DNA from: Dyadobacter flavalbus
GTDB taxonomy: Bacteria > Bacteroidota > Bacteroidia > Cytophagales > Spirosomataceae
Reading direction: 5' to 3'
Length of the DNA stretch: 64,000 bases
Assembly (NCBI RefSeq): GCF_006149045.1
Contig: NZ_VBSN01000069.1
Span: forward strand, 1 to 64,000
Shown: piece after piece, positions 1-8,788 of the stretch
Numbering within the stretch: the first letter of the stretch is position 1
How the letters are laid out: each line of letters starts with the position of its first letter
Notes under the pieces: generated by a model
What the model was told of the DNA's origin: nothing
Seen by the model: the letters and a program-made list of their open reading frames with translations, nothing else
The model's database searches: none
Translations under genes and position numbers: made by a program

Positions 1-105
1 CCTGTGGAAGGCAATGTTAATAAACTAAAGACTATAAAAAGGCAGATGTATGGAAGAGCAAGCTTTGAATTGCTCAGAAAAAGATTGGTACTTGCTCCTG
101 CTTAA
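1..105 (+). CDS. ISL3-family transposase, C-terminal end only (partial at left edge)
   Basis: The open frame enters from the left edge and ends at TAA 103-105. It encodes 34 residues, including PVEGNVNKLKTIKRQMYGRA followed by FELLRKRLVL. This matches the conserved tail of ISL3-family (DDE-type) transposases, which end with a G/S-N-G-PVEG-x-(V/I)-N-(R/K)-LK-x-IKRQMYGRA block. The transposase cuts and pastes the element at its terminal inverted repeats. Nothing upstream is visible, so I cannot say whether the element is complete. The stop codon lies about 20 bases from the apparent end of the element, as expected for an insertion sequence. Confidence 0.85.
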   Translation, partial: PVEGNVNKLKTIKRQMYGRASFELLRKRLVLAPA

Positions 106-127
106 CCACCAAAAGTGGGGAAGAACC
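1..127 (+). mobile_element. Right end of an ISL3-family insertion sequence with terminal repeat
   Basis: After the transposase stop at 105, bases 106-127 read on the minus strand as GGTTCTTCCCCACTTTTGG and onward. That is the kind of GG-CTCTTCC-like terminus seen in ISL3 elements. The response-regulator frame is normal up to about 128 and becomes IS sequence after it, which puts the boundary near 127/128. ISL3 elements usually make 8-bp target duplications. If so, the duplicated bases would be close to 128-135, but the other copy lies outside the window. The exact terminus is inferred. Confidence 0.75.
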
Positions 128-744
128 ACTTTCTTCCGGAGATAATTGATATATACTTCCACGACGTTCGTGCCGGGATCAAAATTCAGGTGCCAAACAT
201 GCTCGGCCAGATCCATTTTGGATACCACGCGGCCTCTGTGCAGCATGAAATATTCAAGCAGCGCAAATTCCTTGGCAGTAAGGTCAATGATGTTCCCGCC
301 CCGGCTTACCTGTTTGGTGCCGAGGTTCATTTCCAGATCGGCAATTCTCAGGATTTTATCCGGCAATTCGGGATTAAGCAGTTCCGAAACCCGCAGTGCA
401 GCATGAATACGGGCCAGCAGTTCCCGGAAATCGAACGGTTTTACAATGTAGTCGTTGGCTCCGCGGCTCAGTCCTTCCACTTTGTCTTCAATTTCGCCGT
501 AAGCCGTCAGCATGATAATGGGCAGTGAAGGCTTGTAAGCCCTTACCTGCTCGCAAACGTCGTACCCTTTCATGCCCGGAAGATTTACGTCCAGCAGCAG
601 CAGATCAAATTTCTTTTCCAGCGCCAGCTGTTTTCCGGTAATGCCGTCGTAAGCAATTTCAGCTTCCATGTTTTCCGACGCAAGTCCGCGAAAAATATTC
701 TGAGCAATACGGCGGTCATCTTCTACAATCAGGATCTTTTTCAT
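25..744 (-). pseudogene. OmpR-family response regulator, 3' end replaced by an insertion sequence
   Basis: The N-terminal receiver domain (about 1-115) has D9/D10, phospho-acceptor D52, T80 and K102. A winged-helix DNA-binding domain follows, from about 130 to VEVYINYLRKK at residues 195-205. In this family about 20 further residues normally complete the wing (an HTxRGxGY stretch). Here residues after about 205 are read from the IS end (VLPHFWW and on) to a stop at 25-27, giving 239 residues. The missing wing probably abolishes or weakens DNA binding while phosphorylation may survive. The gene starts 9 bases after the stop of the PLP-enzyme gene, so the two are probably co-transcribed. A partner histidine kinase may lie beyond the IS, outside the window. 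Confidence 0.85.
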
Positions 745-753
745 TTTTACAAA

Positions 754-1914
754 TCATAAAACGGCAAGTGCCTGATCCAGATCACGGATAAGATAATCGG
801 CATTTTCAAGACCAACATAAACGCGGGCCATACGGTGTTTTTCGATAGCCGGATCAAACAACTCCGGTGCCATGCCGGCTGCCTGCGGAAGTATTAAAGA
901 CTCGTGCCCGCCCCATGAAACAGCCACCAGAAAATGTTTCAATGAATAGGTAAACCGTTCAATCTGCTCATGCGAACCGGCTTTCAGTACAATGGTAAAA
1001 AGGCCGCAAGCGCCTGTCATCTGCTTTTTTGCCAGTGAAATCTGCGCAAAGTCGTCGTCAAAAGGAAAAATAACCCTTTCAATCTTCGGATGGTTTTTCA
1101 GAAATTCAATAACCTTCACCGTTGTTGCCGAAATATGTTCCAGCCTCAGCGGCAGCGTACGGATTCCGCGGAGAATCAGCCATGCATTAAACGGCGAAAT
1201 CCCCGAACCGTTGTTCAGCAGCTGTTCATTAAAGATTTTGTTCAGCATGGCTTTGGAGCCCGTCAGCACGCCGGCAACCGTATCGCTGTGTCCGCCGAGG
1301 TATTTGGTCGCTGACTGCAGGCTCAGGTCTATGCCGAAAGCATGCGGTTTCTGGTGCAGCGGCGTGGAGTAGCTGTTGTCGATAATGGTCAGAATGCCGC
1401 GTTCCCTGGCCAGCTTTGCAACCGCTTCCAGATCCTGCAGTTCGAACGTATTCGAATTGGGCGATTCCAGATAAATGATCCGCGTTTCCGGCCTGAGTGC
1501 CTTTTCGAAATTTTCAATCCGGGTGCCGTCCACATAAGTGGTTTTTACATGGAAACGCGGTAGCATGTTGTCAAACATCCGCCATGCCCAGCTGTATGGT
1601 TTGTCCACGGAAACGATATGATCGCCTGCACCGACATTGGCAAGCACGGCGGCAAATATGGCAGAAGCGCCGCTGTTAAAAACCAGTGCATCTTCCGCGT
1701 CGTCCAGCGCAGCCAGTTTTTTGCGGAGAATTTCAATCGTCGGGTTTTTTCCGCGTGAGTAAAGGAAAGCCGAATCTTCATCTTCAAAAGCTTTCCTGAT
1801 TTCTTCAAAGGAATCAAAAACAAAATTGCTCGTCTGAACGATCGGAGGCGCTACTGCATTAAAATAAAGGCTGCGGTCTTCGCCAAGTTCGTTCAGTATA
1901 TGGGAAATATCCAT
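754..1914 (-). CDS. PLP-dependent trans-sulfuration-type enzyme (Cys/Met metabolism family)
   Basis: 386 residues, the usual length of cystathionine gamma-synthase/lyase relatives. The PLP lysine is K204 in SATKYLGGHSD, the cofactor-ring aspartate is D179 in IIDNSYSTP, and the YSR motif at 52-54 would contact the phosphate of the neighbouring subunit. These enzymes break or make C-S bonds in cysteine, homocysteine or methionine. The usual YGGT phosphate loop is replaced by YSWAW near residues 107-111, so the substrate is uncertain and a specific name such as MetB or MetC is not justified. It sits between the App1-like gene (27 bases upstream) and the response regulator (9 bases downstream), probably as one transcript. 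Cytoplasmic. Confidence 0.85.
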   Translation of the reverse strand: MDISHILNELGEDRSLYFNAVAPPIVQTSNFVFDSFEEIRKAFEDEDSAFLYSRGKNPTIEILRKKLAALDDAEDALVFNSGASAIFAAVLANVGAGDHIVSVDKPYSWAWRMFDNMLPRFHVKTTYVDGTRIENFEKALRPETRIIYLESPNSNTFELQDLEAVAKLARERGILTIIDNSYSTPLHQKPHAFGIDLSLQSATKYLGGHSDTVAGVLTGSKAMLNKIFNEQLLNNGSGISPFNAWLILRGIRTLPLRLEHISATTVKVIEFLKNHPKIERVIFPFDDDFAQISLAKKQMTGACGLFTIVLKAGSHEQIERFTYSLKHFLVAVSWGGHESLILPQAAGMAPELFDPAIEKHRMARVYVGLENADYLIRDLDQALAVL

Positions 1915-1941
1915 TGGTTGTTTTAATGTAACAAAGATTGG

Positions 1942-2979
1942 TTACTGGTTTTCAACCGGCGGAGCAACTGCTTCCAGTATTTCCACAGGCGCTTCAAATA
2001 CAAGTCCTTTTTCAAGCGAATGCATGATGGCTTTGTTGCTGTGCGCAAAATAGCACGTATCAATGCCCATATCCTGAATGTTTTTTATTAATGCAGTTGC
2101 TTCGGGTTTGCTTCTTCTGGTGGTTTGCCGAAGGTAAACTGCGCGTACTTTGTCCGGATAAGTCCTGCATATTTCCTCATAAATCTGCGGATCTTTCTGC
2201 GCATCATCGCCTAAGAGAATGAACTGAAGTTCAGGATAAAACTGGATGATATTCTGGATTTTTCTCAACTTGTGATCGTGAGAACCGGCTCCGGTCATGA
2301 CAAAATCGTCCAGGCCGGACTTGATCTTTTTCAGCTTCAGAACGGCTTTGGGCAAGCCGTTGAGTTCGGCGAAGCGTACAATCATATCATACAGATTCCA
2401 TTCACTGCTGGAAACGTAAAAAAAGATATTGCTTTCTTTCTGCGGATGCGTGCGGCTTGCAAACGAAAGCAGCTGATAATGCTTCACCACGTCATCAAAC
2501 GGTTTGCGCGCCTGAACGTTTCTGGACAGCAGTGTAAAAAGCTTTTTGAACGAACGGCGGCTGTGCGAAATCAGGAACGTATCGTCTATATCCGAAATAA
2601 TGCCGTACGACGTTTTATACGGAAGAAAAAACTCCTCCTTGCTGGAAGCATGATACTTTTTTCCGTCCACTTCATCGTCAACAGTAACTTCATACGTATG
2701 CCAGCCGCTTGCCATAGCTTCCTTGAACGGAACCTGAAAACGGAAATAACCATCTTCCTCGGCCCGCGTTTCCACCGTAAGATCGCCGATGCGCAAAACC
2801 ACTTTCAGAAAAGGAAGCGTCTTGATCGAAAAAAGTTCAATGATCGTTTTTGCATATCTGAAACCGGTACGCGTGTATTTACGGTCGCCTGAAGGGTATT
2901 TTTTTACAACATGCCCGAATACGACCAGTTCTTTTTTATTCGCATAACCGCGATACAATTTTAAGTCACAACGTTTCAT
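1942..2979 (-). CDS. App1-like phosphatidate phosphatase domain protein (DUF2183, HAD fold)
   Basis: 345 residues from the ATG at 2979. An upstream in-frame TTG at 3006 exists but is less likely. The C-terminal catalytic domain has the HAD signature SDIDDT (D130, D132, T134), a later SSSEWNLYD segment and LGDDAQKDP. These are the features of App1-type Mg-dependent phosphatases, which dephosphorylate phosphatidic acid in yeast. The N-terminal 120 residues form a beta-rich domain typical of bacterial members. The bacterial substrate is not established. It is divergent from a lipid kinase gene 45 bases away, so a shared role in phospholipid headgroup turnover is a reasonable inference. It leads a likely three-gene transcript with the PLP enzyme and the response regulator. 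Confidence 0.85.
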   Translation of the reverse strand: MKRCDLKLYRGYANKKELVVFGHVVKKYPSGDRKYTRTGFRYAKTIIELFSIKTLPFLKVVLRIGDLTVETRAEEDGYFRFQVPFKEAMASGWHTYEVTVDDEVDGKKYHASSKEEFFLPYKTSYGIISDIDDTFLISHSRRSFKKLFTLLSRNVQARKPFDDVVKHYQLLSFASRTHPQKESNIFFYVSSSEWNLYDMIVRFAELNGLPKAVLKLKKIKSGLDDFVMTGAGSHDHKLRKIQNIIQFYPELQFILLGDDAQKDPQIYEEICRTYPDKVRAVYLRQTTRRSKPEATALIKNIQDMGIDTCYFAHSNKAIMHSLEKGLVFEAPVEILEAVAPPVENQ

Positions 2980-3024
2980 AACTATCTTTATCCACTTAGA
3001 CTTCAAGTCCCTAATTTAGACAAT

Positions 3025-3900
3025 ATGTTTCCAGAACGAAAAGTTTTGTTGGTAGTAAATCCCATATCCGGCGATGTGGATAAGGATATTGTTTTTGAAA
3101 AAGTAATTGAAATTTCAGAAGCAGAAGGATATGACCTCCGCATTTATTCTACTACGGGTAAAAATGACATGGAAACAGTACGGGAAATGGTTGAGAATAT
3201 TAATCCGGAAAGAGTACTTGTAGCGGGTGGTGACGGCACCATTTCACTGGTTGCACAGGCTATTCATGGTACTGACGTCATTATGGGAATCATTCCGGTG
3301 GGTTCTGCCAACGGACTTGCAATGGATTTTGGCGTTTCCGGTTCTGTGGCACAGGCTACGGAGGTTGCATTTGGCGGCAATTTCGTGGAAATAGATGCCG
3401 TTTCCATTAACGGTGAAATCAGCCTGCACCTGAGCGATATCGGCCTGAATGCTTTGCTGGTAAAAAATTATGAAAACAGTGACATCCGCGGCAAGCTGGG
3501 TTATGCGCGCGAAATGCTCAAAACGCTCAGCGAACATGAAAATTTCCGGGTCCAGATTAAAACGGATCAGGAAATCATTGAAACAGACGCGCTGATCGTG
3601 ATTATTGCCAATGCGCAGAAATACGGAACCGGCGTTACCATAAATCCTGCAGGCGACATGTCAGACGGCTTTTTTGAACTCGTCATTGCCAAAAAACTGG
3701 ACTTTATTGAAACGGCCAAAATACTGGCGGGAAATACCGATTTCAATCCGGAAATCATGCAGGTCATTTCTGTTCAGAAGGCGGAAATAAGCTGTCCGGA
3801 CAAAGAAGCGCATTTTCAGATTGACGGAGAATACAAGGGTTTGGTCAGGAACCTGGAAGCGCATATCATCAGTAAATACATTAAAGTAGCAATTCCGTAA
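3025..3900 (+). CDS. Diacylglycerol kinase-family lipid kinase (YegS/DagK-like)
   Basis: 291 residues, normal for YegS/BmrU-like kinases. The N-terminal nucleotide-binding domain has NPISG (12-16) and the diagnostic GGDGT (68-72). The next glycine-rich loop reads PVGSANGLAMDFG instead of the usual GTGNDFAR. The C-terminal beta-sandwich domain contains the DGFFELVIAKK stretch. The enzyme would phosphorylate diacylglycerol or a similar lipid with ATP at the membrane. It is divergent from the App1-like phosphatase, which may act on the opposite reaction. No terminator is visible before the next gene, which starts 104 bases on. Confidence 0.9.
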   Translation: MFPERKVLLVVNPISGDVDKDIVFEKVIEISEAEGYDLRIYSTTGKNDMETVREMVENINPERVLVAGGDGTISLVAQAIHGTDVIMGIIPVGSANGLAMDFGVSGSVAQATEVAFGGNFVEIDAVSINGEISLHLSDIGLNALLVKNYENSDIRGKLGYAREMLKTLSEHENFRVQIKTDQEIIETDALIVIIANAQKYGTGVTINPAGDMSDGFFELVIAKKLDFIETAKILAGNTDFNPEIMQVISVQKAEISCPDKEAHFQIDGEYKGLVRNLEAHIISKYIKVAIP

Positions 3901-4004
3901 GGCTTTGTTGTTTGTATATATTTTTTTGAAAAATTGGCTGAACAAGTAGTAGCAGCGGTTTTTGTCCTTTTGTCAGAAACTTGTTTATCTTATTACTGTT
4001 CAAG

Positions 4005-5156
4005 ATGAAGACGATTTCTCTGTTGCTGATCCATACTTTTTGCCTGGCCGCAGCGGCTTTCGGGCAGCAAGCCGAATTATGTCAGGGCGCTTATTTTACT
4101 GAAGCGCAAGGAAAAGAATTTCTGGAAAAACATGCGGTTTCATCCAGACTGGAATGGGAAACGCGGGCAGCAAAAATAAGAAAGCAGATCCGCGAAGGCA
4201 TGGATCTGCAGAGTTTGCCTGCAAAACCAGCTTCTGCTCCGATCATACACAGCAAAAAGGAAATGGACGGCTACACAATCGAGAATGTCGCTTTTGAAAG
4301 CATGCCGGGCGTTTATGTCACAGGAAATTTGTATAAACCTTCCAAAAAACAAAAATCTTATGCCGGGATTCTATGTCCGCACGGCCACGGTGAGAACCCG
4401 CACGGAAGGTTCCGGGAACAGACTCAGAAACGCTGCGCAACGCTGGCCAGAATGGGCGCCGTTGTTTTTGTCTGGGATATGGTCGGGCAAGGCGATTCGC
4501 GCCAGTGTGAGCACAAAATGCCGAAAGCATTGAAATTACAGACGATCAACAGCATCCGTTCACTGGACTTTTTACTTTCGGTTCCCGGCGTTGATCCGGA
4601 AAGAATTGCTGTTACCGGCGAGTCGGGCGGAGGAACGCAGACCTTTCTGCTGACAGCATTGGACGATCGTATAAAGATATCAGTACCGGTGGTGATGGTT
4701 TCTGCGTATTTCTTTGGCGGCTGTGTTTGCGAAAGCGGCATGCCGATTCATAAAAACGGAGACTTTCAGACCAATAATGTAGAAATCGCCGCACTTGCTG
4801 CGCCAAAGCCCATGATCATGATTTCGGACGGCGGCGACTGGACCAAAAATACGCCGGAAGTGGAGTTTCCTTTTATTCAGAAAATTTACGGTTTGTATGG
4901 GAAAAAGGATATGCTGGAGAGTTTGCACCTTGCAGATGAACAGCATGATTTCGGCCCTTCCAAAAGAAAAGCGATGTACGCGTTCATGGCAAAACATGCC
5001 GGATTAGACCTGAAAGCAGTAACGGACGCTCAGGGAAACATAAATGAAGCGCCTTCAAAAGTACTGGAAATAAAAGATCTGGAAGTTTTTAATGCTGCAC
5101 ATCCACGCCCGGCAAATGCGGTGATCGGAGATGAGGCGATACTTGGGCTGTTGTAG
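4005..5156 (+). CDS. Exported alpha/beta hydrolase, acetyl-xylan/glucuronoyl esterase-like
   Basis: 383 residues from the ATG at 4005. A TTG at 3981 would only add eight residues before the signal peptide. The N-terminus (MKTISLLLIH..AAAAFGQQ) is a clear Sec signal peptide, so the protein is periplasmic or exported. The nucleophile elbow is GESGGG with S207. The oxyanion region HGHGENPHG is near 126-134, and the likely catalytic histidine is in DEQHDFGP near the C-terminus. This arrangement fits the acetyl-xylan-esterase/Abhydrolase_7 type of carbohydrate esterases, but the substrate cannot be read from the sequence. A gluconate-type permease follows after 14 bases. The pair may release and import a sugar acid; that link is inference. 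Confidence 0.75.
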   Translation: MKTISLLLIHTFCLAAAAFGQQAELCQGAYFTEAQGKEFLEKHAVSSRLEWETRAAKIRKQIREGMDLQSLPAKPASAPIIHSKKEMDGYTIENVAFESMPGVYVTGNLYKPSKKQKSYAGILCPHGHGENPHGRFREQTQKRCATLARMGAVVFVWDMVGQGDSRQCEHKMPKALKLQTINSIRSLDFLLSVPGVDPERIAVTGESGGGTQTFLLTALDDRIKISVPVVMVSAYFFGGCVCESGMPIHKNGDFQTNNVEIAALAAPKPMIMISDGGDWTKNTPEVEFPFIQKIYGLYGKKDMLESLHLADEQHDFGPSKRKAMYAFMAKHAGLDLKAVTDAQGNINEAPSKVLEIKDLEVFNAAHPRPANAVIGDEAILGLL

Positions 5157-5170
5157 CAAAACCGGAATCC

Positions 5171-6505
5171 ATGATTATTCTAATTGTTCTGGCTGCTGTT
5201 GTCTTTATTGTACTCAGTTCCACGGTTCTGAAAATGCATCCGCTGACCGGATTGCTTCTGGCTGCCCTGGGCGTAGGTATTTTTGCCGGCCTGCCGATTG
5301 ACAAACTGGCCGAAACCATTGGCAAAGGCTTTGGTGAACTGATGTCCAAAATTGGTCTGATGGTGATTCTGGGCTGTGTGATCGGTGCCATTCTGGACAA
5401 ATCCGGAGCTGCGATCAAGGTGGCCGACGTTATTTTAAAACTGTTCGGGGAAAAAAGGCCTGCGCTTGCCATGTCCGTGATCGGCGGGATTGTCGGGATT
5501 CCGGTGTTTTGTGATTCCGGTTTTATAATCCTTCACAAGCTGAACCAGATCGTAGCCAAGAGAACCGGAAAGCCATTGGGAACCATTGCTTTGTCGCTTT
5601 CCGGCGGACTTTTTGCGACGCATACGCTGGTACCGCCAACACCCGGGCCGCTTTCGGCAGCAGGAAACCTTGGCATTGCCGATTCCGTCGGACTTGTAAT
5701 TCTGATCGGTCTTGTTGTATCCGTTCTCAGTCTTTTTCTTTCCACGTGGTTTGCCGGAAAATATGCCCGCCATGTTGAAATAGCTGAAAGTTCAGCAGTT
5801 GAGGAACCGGTTATCATTCCCGAACGGCAGCTTCCTTCCGCCTTGAAATCCTTTATGCCCATTCTGCTGCCCATTGTTTTGATTACGCTTGCATCTTTTG
5901 CAAGAATCCTGAACTTTCCTGAAGTATGGATAAAATGGCTGGGATTTTTTGGCAGTCCCCTGGTTTCGTTTCTTCTGGCTATATTTTTCAGTTATTCATT
6001 ATTTCCGGAACATCCGGCAGAAAAAATGACAGCCTGTTTTAAAAGCGGTATTGAGCATTGCGGTACCACGCTGGTTCTGGTAGGAGCGGGGGGCGCTTTC
6101 GGAGCGATACTGAAAGAAACGAGCCTGAAGGAAATGGTCAGTTTGTGGCTGATCAACAATGAAATGTCCGGAAGCTATTTGCTGCTGATTGCTTTCGTCA
6201 TTGCCGCTTTTTTCAAAACAGCGCAGGGATCAACGACTTCTTCCATGGTTTTGACGACAAGCATTCTGGCACCGCTACTCGGAACACTGGGATTTGTAAC
6301 GCCGGTACAGATTACATTAATTGTCATGGCCGTTGGCAGTGGTGCCATGATTGTTTCGCACACCAACGACGCATGGTTCTGGGTTGTGTCGCAGTTTACT
6401 GGAATTTCAACCAGAGATACTTACCGCACGCACACCATCCTGACCGGTTTGCAGGGACTTGCAAGTTTTGCCGTAACGATGATGCTATGGTTTCTGCTAA
6501 GCTGA
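5171..6505 (+). CDS. GntP-family gluconate:H+ symporter
   Basis: 444 residues, made almost entirely of about 12 to 14 hydrophobic segments, as in the GntP/DsdX family (about 440 residues). Family features include the N-terminal HPLTGLLLAALGVGIFAGLP region, the PVFCDSGFIIL segment, the LVPPTPGP loop, the AQGSTTSS stretch and the C-terminal HTNDAWFWVVSQ segment. These inner-membrane symporters import gluconate or related sugar acids with protons. The start is 14 bases after the esterase stop, indicating co-transcription. A strong hairpin follows the gene. Confidence 0.93.
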   Translation: MIILIVLAAVVFIVLSSTVLKMHPLTGLLLAALGVGIFAGLPIDKLAETIGKGFGELMSKIGLMVILGCVIGAILDKSGAAIKVADVILKLFGEKRPALAMSVIGGIVGIPVFCDSGFIILHKLNQIVAKRTGKPLGTIALSLSGGLFATHTLVPPTPGPLSAAGNLGIADSVGLVILIGLVVSVLSLFLSTWFAGKYARHVEIAESSAVEEPVIIPERQLPSALKSFMPILLPIVLITLASFARILNFPEVWIKWLGFFGSPLVSFLLAIFFSYSLFPEHPAEKMTACFKSGIEHCGTTLVLVGAGGAFGAILKETSLKEMVSLWLINNEMSGSYLLLIAFVIAAFFKTAQGSTTSSMVLTTSILAPLLGTLGFVTPVQITLIVMAVGSGAMIVSHTNDAWFWVVSQFTGISTRDTYRTHTILTGLQGLASFAVTMMLWFLLS

Positions 6506-6530
6506 TTTTACTTGATTGAAAAGCAAAAAA

Positions 6531-6561
6531 TCAGCCTGAGCAAACGGACTGCTCAGGCTGA
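6531..6561. terminator. Bidirectional terminator between gntP-like gene and sucC
   Basis: A 12-bp perfect stem (TCAGCCTGAGCA at 6531-6542 pairing with 6550-6561) encloses a 7-base loop. An A-rich stretch lies on its left and T-rich sequence on its right, so it can stop transcription from both converging genes. Confidence 0.85.
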
Positions 6562-6600
6562 CAAAGCTGATTTATATTAATCTGGTCTGGCTTCAGGACA

Positions 6601-7827
6601 TTATGAAAGTCCCAGATCTGCCAAAACTTCTGAAACTTTCGCAGCTGCTTCCTTGAATTCAATAGCAGAATAAACTTTAAGTCCGGATTCGTTGATGATA
6701 CGGGCACCTTCCTCAGCATTTGTACCCTGCAGACGAACGATAATCGGAACAGGAATTTCGCCGATTGCCTTATATGCTTCCACAACACCCGCAGCAACAC
6801 GGTCGCATCGAACGATACCGCCAAAAATGTTGATCAGGATTGCCTTTACATTAGGATCTTTCAGAATGATACGGAAACCGGCTTCCACCGTACGTGCGTT
6901 GGCACCGCCTCCAACATCCAGGAAGTTGGCAGGCTCACCGCCAGAAAGCTTGATAAGGTCCATGGTTGCCATGGCAAGCCCGGCACCGTTCACCATACAG
7001 CCTACGTTTCCGTCCAGCTTTACATAGTTCAGGTTATTGGCTCCGGCTTCTACTTCCAGAGGATCTTCTTCGTTGGTATCGCGCATTTCTGCAAGTTCGG
7101 GATGACGGTACAATGCGTTATCATCCAGATCCACTTTTGCATCAACGGCAAGGATTTTATTGTCAGATGTTTTTAAAACCGGGTTGATTTCAAACATGGA
7201 CGAATCGCTTTCGACGTAAGCCTTGTAAAGGGAAGTGATGAATTTCACCATTTCCTTGAAAGCGTCGCCTTCCAGACCCAAAGCAAAAGCTACTTTACGC
7301 GCCTGAAAAGGCTGTAAGCCCACTTTCGGGTCAATCCACTCCTTCATGATTTTTTCCGGCGTGTGCTCGGCCACTTCTTCAATGTCCATACCGCCTTCTG
7401 TACTCGCCATAATCACGTTACAGTTTCTGGCACGGTCCAGCAGAATGGAAAGGTAATATTCTTTCGGCTCGCTCGGACCCGGATAGTATACGTCTTCTGC
7501 AATAAGGACTTTGTTTACGCGCTTTCCGTCTGCGCCGGTCTGATGCGTAACCAGTACTTTGCCCAGAATGTTATTGGATATTGTACGTACATCTTCAACC
7601 GATTTTGCAAGGGCAACGCCACGTTGTTCTGTTCCGACAATCCGGCCTTTTCCACGTCCGCCGGCATGGATCTGTGATTTTACAACATACCATTTGGTAC
7701 CAGTCTGCTGGCTAAGCTCACGTGCAACTTCTACCGCCTTGTCCGGCGTGTCGGCTACGAGTCCTTCCTGAATACGCACACCGTATTTTTTTAGGACGCT
7801 TTTGCCTTGATATTCGTGAATATTCAT
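6601..7827 (-). CDS. sucC: Succinyl-CoA synthetase beta subunit (ADP-forming)
   Basis: 408 residues. It begins MNIHEYQGKSVLKKYGV, the hallmark N-terminus of the ATP-grasp beta subunit. It also has AGGRGKGRIVGT, NGAGLAMATMD, and the LINIFGGIVRCDRVA phosphohistidine-contact region. With the alpha subunit (sucD, not in this window) it converts succinyl-CoA plus ADP and phosphate to succinate, CoA and ATP in the TCA cycle. It is single here, divergent from an ABC ATPase gene 88 bases away, and ends before a strong hairpin. Separate location from sucD is common in Bacteroidota. Confidence 0.97.
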   Translation of the reverse strand: MNIHEYQGKSVLKKYGVRIQEGLVADTPDKAVEVARELSQQTGTKWYVVKSQIHAGGRGKGRIVGTEQRGVALAKSVEDVRTISNNILGKVLVTHQTGADGKRVNKVLIAEDVYYPGPSEPKEYYLSILLDRARNCNVIMASTEGGMDIEEVAEHTPEKIMKEWIDPKVGLQPFQARKVAFALGLEGDAFKEMVKFITSLYKAYVESDSSMFEINPVLKTSDNKILAVDAKVDLDDNALYRHPELAEMRDTNEEDPLEVEAGANNLNYVKLDGNVGCMVNGAGLAMATMDLIKLSGGEPANFLDVGGGANARTVEAGFRIILKDPNVKAILINIFGGIVRCDRVAAGVVEAYKAIGEIPVPIIVRLQGTNAEEGARIINESGLKVYSAIEFKEAAAKVSEVLADLGLS

Positions 7828-7915
7828 GAGTATAAAAGTAAATTGGTATTTTCACGGCAAATTAAGGAATTATTCAAAACGGGCGTAGGTTTCCGTCCAA
7901 TTATCTTTTCGGATC

Positions 7916-8578
7916 ATGAATTTACTTCGGGCGCATGGGATCAGGCGTACATACGGGTCTTTACAAGTATTGAAAGGCATTGATCTGGAAGTTGAAAAAG
8001 GTGAAGTTGTGGCCATTGTAGGCGCTTCCGGAGCAGGAAAAAGTACTTTTCTTCATATACTCGGCACGCTGGACAGGCCGGAAGAAGGACAGGTTTTTAT
8101 TGAAGATACAAATGTTTTTACACAGAAAGACAAAGACCTTGCCCGGTTCAGAAATGAAAAAATCGGGTTTATATTCCAGTTCCATAATCTGCTTGCCGAA
8201 TTTACAGCTTTGGAAAATGCATGCATGCCCGGCTATATCAACGGTTATATGAAGGAAGCGGACATTCTGAAAAGAGGGAAGGAGCTCCTGGAAATGCTCG
8301 GGCTTTCGGGAAGAGCGGATCATTTGCCGTCACAGCTTTCCGGCGGTGAACAGCAGCGTGTTGCCGTTGCAAGGGCTTTGCTGAACAAGCCGTCGATTGT
8401 ACTGGCGGATGAGCCCAGCGGAAACCTAGACTCCCATAACGCACTGGAACTGCATCAGCTTTTCTTTAAACTGAGAGATGAATTCGGGCAGACTTTCATA
8501 ATTGTTACGCACAATGAAGACCTTGCCGAAATGGCCGACAGGCGGCTTGTCATGCAGGATGGGCTGATGCTGGGATAA
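7916..8578 (+). CDS. ABC transporter ATP-binding protein, LolD/MacB type
   Basis: 220 residues with Walker A GASGAGKS (36-43), the signature LSGGEQQRVAVARAL, Walker B LADEPSGNLD and the H-loop VTHNEDLAE. The short length, the Q-loop region FIFQFHNLLAEFTALENACMP and the SGNLD variant fit the LolD/MacB/FtsE subfamily. Members power release of lipoproteins from the inner membrane or mechanotransmission. No permease gene is adjacent, so it may serve a LolCE-like permease elsewhere. It stands alone between sucC and two hairpins. Calling it lolD outright would go beyond the sequence. Confidence 0.85.
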   Translation: MNLLRAHGIRRTYGSLQVLKGIDLEVEKGEVVAIVGASGAGKSTFLHILGTLDRPEEGQVFIEDTNVFTQKDKDLARFRNEKIGFIFQFHNLLAEFTALENACMPGYINGYMKEADILKRGKELLEMLGLSGRADHLPSQLSGGEQQRVAVARALLNKPSIVLADEPSGNLDSHNALELHQLFFKLRDEFGQTFIIVTHNEDLAEMADRRLVMQDGLMLG

Positions 8579-8663
8579 AATGAAAAATATTTTTTACTTC
8601 ATGTGTGACCTGAGTAAACTTCTGCGTCTAAACAATGAAGTTTTTCATAACGTTGAGTAAAGC

Positions 8664-8696
8664 AAATAGCCGCCCGGATTTTCTGAGCGGCTATTT
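8664..8696 (+). terminator. Terminator downstream of LolD-like gene
   Basis: A 10-bp stem (AAATAGCCGC at 8664-8673 with 8687-8696) and a 13-base loop are followed by a T-rich run ending at 8699. It lies 86 bases after the stop codon. Confidence 0.8.
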
Positions 8697-8725
8697 TTTA
8701 TAATAATGATTTGATATTCAGTATA

Positions 8726-8765
8726 AGTTCAAAAGCCGTCCGGAGTTCCGGACGGCTTTTGAACT
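8726..8765. terminator. Long hairpin terminator serving groEL
   Basis: A near-perfect 18-19 bp inverted repeat (8726-8744 with 8747-8765; GC-rich core CCGTCCGGA) lies 24 bases past the groEL stop on the minus strand. Its outer stem arms are AAAA/TTTT, so it resembles a bidirectional terminator between the converging ABC ATPase gene and groEL. Confidence 0.85.
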
Positions 8766-8788
8766 ATATAAAATGGAAAGAGCAATTA

